A stretch of DNA of 62,894 nucleotides from JBGTFE01 sp036403235 (GTDB lineage: Bacteria; Acidobacteriota; Blastocatellia; Pyrinomonadales; Pyrinomonadaceae), in the NCBI GenBank assembly GCA_036403235.1, contig DASWRI010000016.1, forward strand, positions 1 through 62,894. The letters are read 5' to 3'. A program made the translations under genes and the position numbers. Below the pieces are notes generated by a model. It did not search any database. It was not told the origin of the DNA and was given only the letters and a program-made list of their open reading frames with translations. Positions 43,187 through 51,158 of this stretch are shown one piece after another (position 1 is the stretch's first letter; every line of letters starts with the position of its first letter).

Positions 43187-43553
43187 ACGGAACTCCGAGA
43201 ATCGTCGGCAGCCATTGAGCGAAAATCACGAGCGAAAAAAGCGCGCCGGTTAAAACGCCGAGAATCGCTAAAAAGCGGCTCCGCGCGAGCGGTTCGGCCG
43301 CCTCGCTTTTCCATTCGCCGCCCGCTTTCATCCAGTTGTGCCACGAAATCAAACCTCCGCTGACCGATAGAATCAGAGCCGCCGCCGAAGCAATGTGAAT
43401 CGGGAGAAAATTCGCGGTCGCGCAGCCGTAATCGGACAGAAGATAGACGGTTTCAAGCTGTGCGGCCCAAATCAACGGCGGAAGCAAAAGCCCAATCCAA
43501 AGCCGGAGCTGTCCGCTTTTTTCGGAAAATTTCTTTTTTACTTCAGCCGCCAT
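43176..43553 (-). CDS. Small membrane protein of the caa3 oxidase operon
   Basis: 125 residues from the ATG at 43553, two bases after the subunit III stop; a longer frame reading upstream would lie inside subunit III. Three or four hydrophobic segments are seen (LWIGLLLPPLIWAAQLETVY, IHIASAAALILSVSGGLISW, FLAILGVLTGALFSLVIFAQ). I do not recognise a named family. Its place between subunit III and CtaG suggests an oxidase accessory subunit or assembly helper. Its stop overlaps the CtaG start by 11 bases. Confidence 0.75.
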   Translation of the reverse strand: MAAEVKKKFSEKSGQLRLWIGLLLPPLIWAAQLETVYLLSDYGCATANFLPIHIASAAALILSVSGGLISWHNWMKAGGEWKSEAAEPLARSRFLAILGVLTGALFSLVIFAQWLPTILGVPCDK

Positions 43554-43555
43554 TT

Positions 43556-44197
43556 TTATAAAAATCTCGGACTTAAATAGACCAGCGCGTAAAGCAAAAC
43601 CCACATTCCGACAATCCAATACCAGTAAACGGCGGTGACGGTTAAATCGAGCGCGTGTTTTTCGTCCAGTCCTTTTGCAAACGTCCATACAAGCAGATAA
43701 ATGTCTTCGCACCCGAGAGCGAGTATGTGCAGCATATGAACGCCGAGAATCGTCCACGTCACCGAGCCGTAGGCGTTGTCGTCCCAGCGAAAATGGAGCG
43801 AATTAAATTCGTAAAACCGCAGAACGAACGCCGCGACGTTAAAAATTAAAGTTATAGTCAAACCGATTTTTATTGCTTTCTCATTTTTTCGCCGCGCGCT
43901 CAAATCGACCCAGATGCCCGGAATCAAGCTGACGAGCAAAACGGCCAGATTTATCGTCGGTATCAGCAAATCGGGCACCGGATGATAATTTACCGGAAAA
44001 CTATCGACCTGCGGCGGCGGAAACGGCGAAAGATTCTGCCGAACGGAAAAATAAACCGCGACCAGAATGCCGAACATCGTCGTCTCGATACAAAGCAAAA
44101 GTGTATTTCCCCACCAGAGCGGCGCGTGATAATCAAACAAAGTCGAAGGCAAATCGCGAACGTCGATTGTTTTGCGCGGCAAAGCGTTTTCCGTCAT
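43556..44197 (-). CDS. ctaE: Cytochrome c oxidase subunit III
   Basis: 213 residues with about five membrane segments: WWGNTLLLCIETTMFGILVAVYF, LLIPTINLAVLLVSLIPGIW, IKIGLTITLIFNVAAFVLRFYEF, WTILGVHMLHILALGCEDIYLL and the C-terminal YWYWIVGMWVLLYALVYL. The pattern ExxxFGxL and H..H fits the haem-copper oxidase subunit III family. Its start overlaps the subunit I stop by 4 bases. Confidence 0.9.
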   Translation of the reverse strand: MTENALPRKTIDVRDLPSTLFDYHAPLWWGNTLLLCIETTMFGILVAVYFSVRQNLSPFPPPQVDSFPVNYHPVPDLLIPTINLAVLLVSLIPGIWVDLSARRKNEKAIKIGLTITLIFNVAAFVLRFYEFNSLHFRWDDNAYGSVTWTILGVHMLHILALGCEDIYLLVWTFAKGLDEKHALDLTVTAVYWYWIVGMWVLLYALVYLSPRFL

Positions 44198-46221
44198 ACG
44201 TTGGCCTCCGTCGGTTTAAGCTGTGCCGGCGGCGCGCCGTCTTCTTTTTTCGCGTCTTCTTGAATTTTGCCGTGCGTAAACGGTCTGTGCGAGGTGCTGT
44301 TGCTCCAAAACCATATGAACAAAACGATAAACGATGCGGTTAAACCGACCGGCATCGCCCACGGCGTGAAAATAAAGCCGATAAAAACGCCGCCGATAAC
44401 CAGACTCATCAGAAAAGGAATAATCGTCGGCCCGGCGAGCTGGTTTTTATGTTCCGGCACGGCGTCTTGAATCGTGGTCGATAAAGTTTCGCGGAGTTTG
44501 ACGCTCAAACCCGTCACGACTGCCGCATCTTCGGTTTTTTCCCAAATCGCGTGTCGTCCCTGCACGACCGGAATGTATTGAAAATTATATTCGGGCGGCG
44601 GCGAGCTGACAGACCATTCGAGCGTGTCCGCGCCCCATGGATTTTCGCCCGCGATTGCGCCGCGTTTCAGGCTGTATAAAACATTTCCGATAAAGACGAG
44701 CGCGCCGAGTCCCATCACGCCCGCGCCGATTGTCGCGAGAACGTTTAAGTTCGCCCAGCCCGTTTCCGGAATATATGTGTAAACGCGGCGCGGCATTCCG
44801 TTTAAGCCGAGAATGTGCATCGGGAAAAAGACGAGATTAAAGCCGACGAAAAGAAGTATGAAATTTACTATTCCCGCTTTTTCGCTCAAAAGTTTTCCGG
44901 TAAATTTCGGAAACCAGAAATAAATCGCGCCGAAAAGCGGAAAAACCGCGCCGCCGATTAAAACGTAATGAAAATGTGCGACGACGAAAAACGTGTCGTG
45001 CAGCTGCAAATTAAGCGGGACGGAGGCGAGCATGACGCCCGTCAAACCGCCCATCACGAAGATTGCAAAAAATCCGAGCACGAAAATGAGCGGTGTTTTC
45101 AGATTCCATCGCCCCGCCCAGAGCGTCGCCAGCCAGCAGAAAAGCTGCACGGCGTTCGGAATCACAATCAGCATGCTCGACGCCGTGAAAATGCTTTGCC
45201 CCAATTGCGGCAGAGGCGTCGCGAACATATGATGAACCCAGACGCCGAAGCCGATAAATCCGGTCGCAATCATCGTCAGAACGAGCGCCGTGTAGCCGAA
45301 AGTTTTCCGCCGCGCAAACGTCGTAATAATCATCGAGACAAAGCCGGTCGCCGGAATAAAAATTATATAAACTTCCGGGTGGCCGAAAAACCAGAAAAGA
45401 TGCTGCCAGAGAATCGGGTCGCCGCCTTCGGCCTGATTAAAAAAATGCGTCGAAATGTTCATCATCCTGTCCATCGAGAGCAGGGAACTGGCGAGCATGA
45501 CGGCGGGCATCGCGAAAATTATCATAAAAGCCGTGACGACCTGCGCCCAGACAAAAAGCGGAATGCGGTTGAGAGACATTCCCGGCGCGCGCTGTTTGAA
45601 AACGGTCGTGATAATCTCGACCGCGCCGATTAACGCCGCAATTTCCGTCAGGCTGACCATCTGCGACCATAAATCGATGCGTTTTCCGGGCGAGAATTCG
45701 GGCCCCGAAAGCGGAACGTAGGCGAACCAGCCCGCGTCCGGCCCGACATTTAAAATCAAACCGACGTAGAGCAAAATTCCGCCGATGAGATAAACGTAAT
45801 AACCGAGCGCGTTCATGCGCGGAAAAGCGACGTTGCGCGTTCCGACCATCAGAGGCACGAGATAAATTCCCATTCCTTCCATCACCGGAACGGCAAACAA
45901 AAACATCATCGTCGTTCCGTGCGTCGTAAAAAATTGATTGTAAAGGTCAGGGCCGAGAACGTTATTTTCGGGACGCGTCAGCTGCAGGCGCATCAAAAGA
46001 GCGAGAATGCCGCCGAGAAGAAAAAAAACAAACGCCGTGCAGATGATTCTGAGCCCGATTGTCTTGTGATTCGTGTTTGAAAACCAGCCGATAATTCCGC
46101 GCGGCTCAAACCACGTTTTTTCCAGCTCGCGCCGCTCGGCTTCAATTGTTTCGGGCGTAATCAAGCGCGACTGCTTCCGGTCTTTTTCCTCTTTTATTTT
46201 TTCTTCGTTGTCCTTGTTCAT
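44194..46221 (-). CDS. ctaD: Cytochrome c oxidase subunit I (caa3 type, A1-like)
   Basis: 675 residues. Haem a ligand His in FFTTHGTTMMFLFAVP. The CuB/Tyr cross-link motif is WFFGHPEVYIIFIPATGF; the Glu in GHPEVY marks the A1 subgroup with a D-channel. The high-spin haem and CuB ligands lie in HDTFFVVAHFHYVLIGG. The C-terminal extension (about 575-675) adds two more membrane segments (IIPFLMSLVIGGVFIGFIF, WAMPVGLTASFIVLFIWFW), like a fused subunit IV seen in some caa3 oxidases. It reduces O2 and pumps protons. It follows coxB by 10 bases. Confidence 0.95.
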   Translation of the reverse strand: MNKDNEEKIKEEKDRKQSRLITPETIEAERRELEKTWFEPRGIIGWFSNTNHKTIGLRIICTAFVFFLLGGILALLMRLQLTRPENNVLGPDLYNQFFTTHGTTMMFLFAVPVMEGMGIYLVPLMVGTRNVAFPRMNALGYYVYLIGGILLYVGLILNVGPDAGWFAYVPLSGPEFSPGKRIDLWSQMVSLTEIAALIGAVEIITTVFKQRAPGMSLNRIPLFVWAQVVTAFMIIFAMPAVMLASSLLSMDRMMNISTHFFNQAEGGDPILWQHLFWFFGHPEVYIIFIPATGFVSMIITTFARRKTFGYTALVLTMIATGFIGFGVWVHHMFATPLPQLGQSIFTASSMLIVIPNAVQLFCWLATLWAGRWNLKTPLIFVLGFFAIFVMGGLTGVMLASVPLNLQLHDTFFVVAHFHYVLIGGAVFPLFGAIYFWFPKFTGKLLSEKAGIVNFILLFVGFNLVFFPMHILGLNGMPRRVYTYIPETGWANLNVLATIGAGVMGLGALVFIGNVLYSLKRGAIAGENPWGADTLEWSVSSPPPEYNFQYIPVVQGRHAIWEKTEDAAVVTGLSVKLRETLSTTIQDAVPEHKNQLAGPTIIPFLMSLVIGGVFIGFIFTPWAMPVGLTASFIVLFIWFWSNSTSHRPFTHGKIQEDAKKEDGAPPAQLKPTEANV

Positions 46222-46231
46222 TCGCTTGAAA

Positions 46232-47356
46232 TCACTTCAAATTTTCCAGATATTCAATCAGCGCCTCTAAATCTTCCTTTGAATAATTATTCATCGGCAT
46301 CCGAATTCCGGGCTTTATCTTTTGCGGGTCGGTCACCCAGTTTTCGAGATGCTCGCGCGTGTTTTGCAGAGAACCGGCGGCGATATACTGCTGGCTCGCG
46401 ATGTGCGTCAAATTCGGCCCGACTTTGCCGCCCGCAATCGTTCCCTGAATCGTGTGACACTGCGTGCAGACCGATGTCAGAAAAATTTCCTGCCCGCGTT
46501 TTTGTAAATCCGTTGCGGGCACGGCGGAAGACTGCCGCTGCGCATTTATCCATTTATCAAAATCTTCGGGCGCTTCGGCGACGACGATAAAACGCATTTT
46601 CGCGTGCTGGTAGCCGCAGTATTCGGCGCATTGTCCCGAGTAAGTTCCCGCTTTGTCGGCCTGAAAATAAAACGTCGTCGGGTAATTCGGCACTAAATCT
46701 TTTTTGCCGTGCAGATTCGGCAGCCAGAAACTGTGAATGACGTCGTTTGACTCCAATTCGAGTTTTATCGGGCGACCGACCGGAATATGAATTTCGTTGG
46801 CGGTCGTCACGTTATTGCTCGGCGTCGGGTCTTCGTATTCGACTTCCCACCACCATTGATGACCTTTGATTTTGATTGACAGAGCATCGGGCGACTGAGC
46901 GAGCGTATTGATGGCGCGTCCCGTTCGGAAGCTGGTTATCATCAAAGCGAACAAAGCGATGAGCGAAACGGCGACCGCGACTTTGACGCTGTTGCTGATA
47001 CGTTTTTCGCGTTCGGGATTAGGCGCGATTTCGGCGGCGGTTTGAGCGTCGGCCTTTTTTGTGCGAAACAGAGCCGTCAGCAAAATCGCCATCACAATCA
47101 GATAAACCGTCGCGCAAATGTAAAAGAAAATCCACCACAGATTTTCGAGCCTTTCCGACTGTATGCCGCCCGCGTCGAGCGCCGACTGCGAGCCGCGACA
47201 CCCCGCACAAATCAAACCCGCAAAAATCGAAAATAAAAACAAGCGACTTTTGGAAGATGCTTTTTGAAACAGCAGACGGGCGCAGATTAACGCGGATAAA
47301 ATCTTTCTTTTATCCGGCTTCTCCTGTTCATTCCGTTTTAATTTACCCGTATTCAT
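46232..47356 (-). CDS. ctaC: Cytochrome c oxidase subunit II with fused cytochrome c domain
   Basis: 374 residues. Two membrane segments (about 72-95, 122-142) are followed by the CuA domain with all ligands (His208, Cys243, Glu245, Cys247, His251, Met254 in GQCAEYCGYQHAKM). A C-terminal cytochrome c domain has Cys297-x-x-Cys300-His301 and MPMNNY for the distal Met. This fusion defines the caa3 type. The N-terminus also has a lipobox LICAGC (Cys53). The first 30 residues (with KRKILSALICARLL) come from a palindromic repeat, and the ATG lies inside that repeat. A TTG near residue 39 is an alternative start. Confidence 0.94.
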   Translation of the reverse strand: MNTGKLKRNEQEKPDKRKILSALICARLLFQKASSKSRLFLFSIFAGLICAGCRGSQSALDAGGIQSERLENLWWIFFYICATVYLIVMAILLTALFRTKKADAQTAAEIAPNPEREKRISNSVKVAVAVSLIALFALMITSFRTGRAINTLAQSPDALSIKIKGHQWWWEVEYEDPTPSNNVTTANEIHIPVGRPIKLELESNDVIHSFWLPNLHGKKDLVPNYPTTFYFQADKAGTYSGQCAEYCGYQHAKMRFIVVAEAPEDFDKWINAQRQSSAVPATDLQKRGQEIFLTSVCTQCHTIQGTIAGGKVGPNLTHIASQQYIAAGSLQNTREHLENWVTDPQKIKPGIRMPMNNYSKEDLEALIEYLENLK

Positions 47357-47372
47357 CTCGCGTTTATCTGCA
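47282..47372. repeat. GCAGATTAACGCG/CGCGTTTATCTGC palindromic repeat at the 5' end of ctaC
   Basis: GCAGATTAACGCGGAT on the left faces ATCTCGCGTTTATCTGC on the right. It spans the start codon of the subunit II gene. The words resemble the repeat at 32358-32468. Confidence 0.7.
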
Positions 47373-47381
47373 ATTAAATTT

Positions 47382-47939
47382 TTATTGCGGCGCTTCGGCT
47401 GATTTCGGCAAAGTCGAATTGTTTATCGTCTGCTTATCTATCGAGTTTTCCGGCTTTTTATACTGCATATCATCGTCGCGCGACGGCGCCGCATTTTTTG
47501 AAACCTGACCGCTCAGCGAGCGCACGTAAGCGACGAGCTGCCAGACCTGATAATCGGGAAGCTTGCCTCGAAACGAAGGCATTCCGTTCGGGCGGCCTTC
47601 GACGATGGTGGCGAAAATATGTTCGGGCTGAGCGCCGTAAATCCATTTCGCGTCCATCAGCGGCGGGCCAATCGAGCCGCCGCCGTGCGCGTGGCAGCCC
47701 GTGCAGTTCATATTTTCAAAAAGCCGCTTGCCTTCCGCCAAAGCGTAAGCGTTGTTTTCGTATTCATTTACCGTCGGCGGATTGGTTGTCCCTTGCCCGG
47801 GATGCAAAGTCGAAAGCTGTTTTGAATTAATCCGGTCGGCATTCGGCGTTTCGACGCGAAAGCCGCGTTCTTCGCGCTCGCAGCAGACGAAAACGAGCGC
47901 AAATAAAATTAAAATCGCAGTTTTACTGAAAATTTTCAT
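47382..47939 (-). CDS. Lipoprotein cytochrome c (XoxG/cytochrome cL-like role)
   Basis: 185 residues. The N-terminus MKIFSKTAILILFALVFVCC ends in a lipobox. The single haem motif is Cys79-Thr-Gly-Cys82-His83, with a distal Met in RPNGMPSFRG (about 120). A Ser/Asn/Lys-rich tail of 45 residues follows. It sits between the XoxJ-like gene and oxidase subunit II, so it most likely carries electrons from the quinoprotein dehydrogenase to the caa3 oxidase. Its start overlaps the previous gene by 4 bases. Whether it is a true XoxG homologue cannot be settled by eye. Confidence 0.88.
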   Translation of the reverse strand: MKIFSKTAILILFALVFVCCEREERGFRVETPNADRINSKQLSTLHPGQGTTNPPTVNEYENNAYALAEGKRLFENMNCTGCHAHGGGSIGPPLMDAKWIYGAQPEHIFATIVEGRPNGMPSFRGKLPDYQVWQLVAYVRSLSGQVSKNAAPSRDDDMQYKKPENSIDKQTINNSTLPKSAEAPQ

Positions 47940-48922
47940 TCGCCCTCCTTTTTCGAAGCGACGACTTTCGCCTGTTCGGTCGAATCGGCGTGCGGAACAT
48001 TGTATTCGTCGAGAATTTTTTCGATTTCGCCGCGCCGCCGCGCCAAAATTTCTTCGAGCTGCGCTTTTAGCTCGTCTTCGCCGCGCCGGACGCCGATTGA
48101 AATGTCGTAAACAAACGGCAAGTAAGGCAAATCGACCTGCGGCGTAACCGGAGAAATCGAAAGCTCCGTTTTCTCTTTTTTCGCAAAAAATCCGGCGAGT
48201 GGGCCCCAGACGATGGCCAAATCGATTTCTTTATTCGCCACCGCGTCGATGATTTTGGCGGGCGGATTGGCCTGTTTGTAATCGCCGTAAATCGTATAGC
48301 CGACGATGTTTTTAACGATTCCGCGATTGTTCAAAGCGTCAACCGGCGGCGTATTCGCTCCGTCGTCGCCAATCATCAGGACGCCGATTTTTAAATCTTT
48401 CAACACGGGGTCGTCGAGCGATTTGATGTTTAGATTTCTATCTTTGCGGGAGACGAAAACGTAAGTCGAGCGATAATAAGGCGAAGTCGTCAGCGCCAGC
48501 TCAAAGCTTTCCGGCACGCCGACGACCACGTCGCACAAACCGGCTCGCAGAGTATTTCGAAAAAAGCCGCGCCGCTGCGCCCACCACGTATATTCGACCG
48601 GAAGACGCATTTCGCGCCCGAGCAGCTCTGCTATTTTATTTTCAAAACCCTCGCGCTTTTCGTTTGAAAACGGCAGATTATTCGGGTCGGCGCAGACGCG
48701 CAGAGCGGTTTTTGAGGCGGGAATTTTCTGTTGTTTCGGCGGCTCGATATAATGTTTTTCCGCAATGACGGGCTGCTCCGTTTTCGCGCAGGACGCGAAA
48801 AACAGGACGGATAAAAGAATCGGCCACGAATAACACGGATAACACGAATTAATTTTTATTTTTTTATTCGTGTGATTCGTCTTATTCGTGCCTAAAAATT
48901 TTCTAAGGAAGCGAGAAAACAT
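47936..48922 (-). CDS. XoxJ/MoxJ-like quinoprotein-dehydrogenase-associated binding protein (lipoprotein)
   Basis: 328 residues of the periplasmic binding protein family 3 fold: ALRVCADPNNLPFSNEKREG, WWAQRRGFFRNTLRAGLCDV, VVVGVPESFELALTTSPYYR, DLAIVWGPLAGFF. This is the signature of the binding proteins found beside PQQ methanol/ethanol dehydrogenases. The start is firm: AAAGGAGG lies 9 bases upstream, inside the end of the dehydrogenase gene (20-base overlap). The lipobox is LFFASC (Cys45). Residues 11-33 (NKTNHTNKK...NSCYPCYSW) are encoded by a palindromic repeat and make an unusually long, odd n-region. It probably helps to mature or activate the dehydrogenase. Confidence 0.9.
   Translation of the reverse strand: MFSRFLRKFLGTNKTNHTNKKIKINSCYPCYSWPILLSVLFFASCAKTEQPVIAEKHYIEPPKQQKIPASKTALRVCADPNNLPFSNEKREGFENKIAELLGREMRLPVEYTWWAQRRGFFRNTLRAGLCDVVVGVPESFELALTTSPYYRSTYVFVSRKDRNLNIKSLDDPVLKDLKIGVLMIGDDGANTPPVDALNNRGIVKNIVGYTIYGDYKQANPPAKIIDAVANKEIDLAIVWGPLAGFFAKKEKTELSISPVTPQVDLPYLPFVYDISIGVRRGEDELKAQLEEILARRRGEIEKILDEYNVPHADSTEQAKVVASKKEGE
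48822..48893. repeat. CCACGAATAAC/TTATTCGTG palindromic repeat inside the XoxJ-like gene
   Basis: GGCCACGAATAACACGGATA faces TTCGTGTGATTCGTCTTATT. Same family as 11653-11712 and 38329-38397. It lies wholly within the coding frame, 29 bases after the start codon. Confidence 0.8.
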
Positions 48923-50783
48923 AAAGCGTGCCTCCTTTTGTCGTCACGTCGGGCAAATCTTTCATCGCGCTGCCCCAGCCGTTTCCGGCGGTTTCGTCCT
49001 CCGGGTCGAGGTCGCCCGAGACAATCGAACCGGGCCAGCCGCCGATGCCCGAAAGAATCGCGACGTATTGCTTTCCGTCCGGGCCGCGATAAGTTACGGG
49101 CTGGCCGATAATCCCCGAGCCGGTTTTAAATTGCCACAGAAGATTTCCCGTTTTGGCATCGACGGCCTTGAACCAGCCTTCCATCGTGCCGTAAAAAACG
49201 ACGTCGCCCGCCGTCACGAGCGCGCCGCTCCAAACCGGGAAATTTTCCTTGATTTGCCAGACGGCCGATTTATTGACCGGGTCCCAGGCCGTGAAAAATC
49301 CGCGATTGCCGCCCGGCCCGGCGTAATATTTGGCATTGACGCCGACGTAAGGCGTTCCGGCGATATAATTTGCCTCGACGCCCTCGTAATCCATACAAAG
49401 ATTTTGGTGCGGAATATAGAGAAGTCCCGTGCGCGGGCTGAAAGCCGTCGGCTGCCAGTCTTTCGCGCCGGGCGACGTCGGGCAGATTTCCTTGATAACT
49501 TTTCCGGTCTGCGGCTTTTTCTCTTCGTTTTCGATAAGCCGACCGCTCTGCAAATCGACGCCTTTCGATGCCGTCACGTGGACGTAAGGCGTGGCTGACA
49601 AAACCTGTCCGTTCGTCCGGTCGATGACGTAGAGATAACCGTTGCGGTCCGGGTGCAGCATAACTTTGCGTTGCTGACCGTCGACCGGCAAATCAACCAG
49701 AACGTTTTCGTTGACACCGTCGTGGTCGAACAAATCGTGCGGGCTCATCTGATAAAACCAGACGGCTTCGCCCGTGTCCGCGTTGCGCGCAAAAATTCCG
49801 GCCGACCATTTGTTGTCGCCCGGACGAAGTTCCGGATTCCAGACGCCCGGATTGGCCGTGCCGTAAAAAATCAGATTCGATTCCGCGTCGTAGGAAATCC
49901 AGCCCCAGACGGTTCCGCCGCCGATTTTCCACTGGTCGGGATTCCACGTCGTTATGCCCAAATCCTTGCCTTTGTCCGAATCGTAAAACGGTTTGAAATT
50001 CGGGCCGATTAAAACTTCCGAGTCCGGCCCGGTGCTGAAAGCTTTCCACGCGATTTTGCCGGAGTTGGCGTCGACTGCGGTCAGCCAGCCGCGGACGCCG
50101 AATTCGCCGCCCGAATTTCCGACGAGAACTTTGTCTTTGACGACGAGCGGCGCCATCGTGATGGTTTCGCCCAAATTTATATCGCCGAGTTTTGTCTTCC
50201 AGATTTCCTGGCCGTTTGCCGCATCGACGGCGCAGGTGTAGCCGTCCAGAGTATTAAAAAAAATCTTGCCGCCGGAAAAAGCCGCGCCTCGATTGACCAA
50301 ATCGCAGCAGGCGACGCCCTGCGCAGCCGATTCCGGGCCGGGCTCGTATTTCCATTTCGTCGCGCCGCTATTTTTAAGGTCGAGCGCGTAGAGAATATTC
50401 GGAAACGGCGTGACGACATACATCGTATCGCCGACAATCAAAGGCGCGGCTTCCTGACCGCGATTGACGCCGGTCGAAAAAGTCCACGCGACTTTTAAGT
50501 TTCCGACGTTTGCGGCGTTGATTTCATTCAGGCCGCTAAAACGCGTGTTGGCGTAATTTTTCGACGCCATCAGCCATTGGCCGTCTTCCGTCTCGTTGTC
50601 GGAAGTCGCGCCCGTCGGCAATTGCGTATTCGGATTGACCGGGACTTCGCTCGAATTTTCGGAAGCGGTTTTACGACAGGCTGTCTGAGACAGAAAAAGC
50701 GCAGGAAGCATCAAAAGCAAACATATAAAATGTTTGGCGCAGTAATTATAAATTCCCTTATGTCTAAATCGCTCGTTCCACAT
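48903..50783 (-). CDS. PQQ-dependent alcohol dehydrogenase with lanthanide-type Asp (XoxF/ExaF-like)
   Basis: 626 residues from the ATG at 50783; a TTG two codons earlier is possible. Signal/lipobox-like FICLLLMLPALFLSQTAC. Quinoprotein propeller landmarks (numbered from that TTG): adjacent cysteines 161-162 (GVACCDLVNRG) forming the ring disulfide, metal ligand Glu229 in NSGGEFGVRGW, Asn313 in TANPGVWNPELRPGDNKW, catalytic Asp355 and the extra Asp357 in PHDLFDHDGVN. Calcium enzymes (MxaF) have Ala at the last position; Asp is the hallmark of lanthanide enzymes. Tryptophan-docking motifs (AVDANSGKIAWK) repeat round the propeller. It starts an operon that ends in a caa3 oxidase. The substrate could be methanol, ethanol or another primary alcohol. 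Confidence 0.93.
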   Translation of the reverse strand: MWNERFRHKGIYNYCAKHFICLLLMLPALFLSQTACRKTASENSSEVPVNPNTQLPTGATSDNETEDGQWLMASKNYANTRFSGLNEINAANVGNLKVAWTFSTGVNRGQEAAPLIVGDTMYVVTPFPNILYALDLKNSGATKWKYEPGPESAAQGVACCDLVNRGAAFSGGKIFFNTLDGYTCAVDAANGQEIWKTKLGDINLGETITMAPLVVKDKVLVGNSGGEFGVRGWLTAVDANSGKIAWKAFSTGPDSEVLIGPNFKPFYDSDKGKDLGITTWNPDQWKIGGGTVWGWISYDAESNLIFYGTANPGVWNPELRPGDNKWSAGIFARNADTGEAVWFYQMSPHDLFDHDGVNENVLVDLPVDGQQRKVMLHPDRNGYLYVIDRTNGQVLSATPYVHVTASKGVDLQSGRLIENEEKKPQTGKVIKEICPTSPGAKDWQPTAFSPRTGLLYIPHQNLCMDYEGVEANYIAGTPYVGVNAKYYAGPGGNRGFFTAWDPVNKSAVWQIKENFPVWSGALVTAGDVVFYGTMEGWFKAVDAKTGNLLWQFKTGSGIIGQPVTYRGPDGKQYVAILSGIGGWPGSIVSGDLDPEDETAGNGWGSAMKDLPDVTTKGGTLYVFSLP

Positions 50784-51158
50784 AATCAAAATCGATAAAA
50801 AAAACGAGAGAATTGCTTAAATATCTTTATTAAAAATCATTACACGGCAATTAAAATTTAATTTAAAGCCTTTTTTCTCAAAAATTAATGACTGCAAAAC
50901 ATTAATTTTTGAAAAATAAATATAACTTTAGTTTTTCGCGCCTTCCGTATGCCTGCATACATAGGCGCGAACATTTTTGGTTATTGGTTTGAATTCGGTA
51001 AAAATAATAGCAATGAAATTCTTACGTTTCGTTTTCAAGAAAATTTTTGATTTGGAGTGAGCCCGAAAATAAAAGTTATCGATTTTGTGTACACAAGACG
51101 ACATAAATCAAGCGGCGGATATGTTTGAATTATTAAATAAAGACTGAAAAATGGACGG
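50784..51158. promoter_or_regulatory. Divergent intergenic region with two strong hairpins
   Basis: About 370 A+T-rich bases without a gene, between the dehydrogenase operon and the divergent binding-protein gene. It holds a 13-bp perfect inverted repeat (TCAAAAATTAATG at 50878-50890, CATTAATTTTTGA at 50900-50912). It also holds a bipartite hairpin at 50936-50970 (TCGCGCCT/AGGCGCGA outside, GTATGC/GCATAC inside). Both promoters must lie here, but no clear -35/-10 pair could be fixed. Confidence 0.6.

Noticed and set aside
43554..43757. N-terminal extension of the small membrane protein gene
   Set aside because: It would lie inside subunit III and is Arg-rich noise; the ATG at 43553, two bases after the subunit III stop, is the natural start.
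44968..45633. 221-codon plus-strand frame opposite cytochrome oxidase subunit I
   Set aside because: Low-complexity charged translation antisense to a certain gene.
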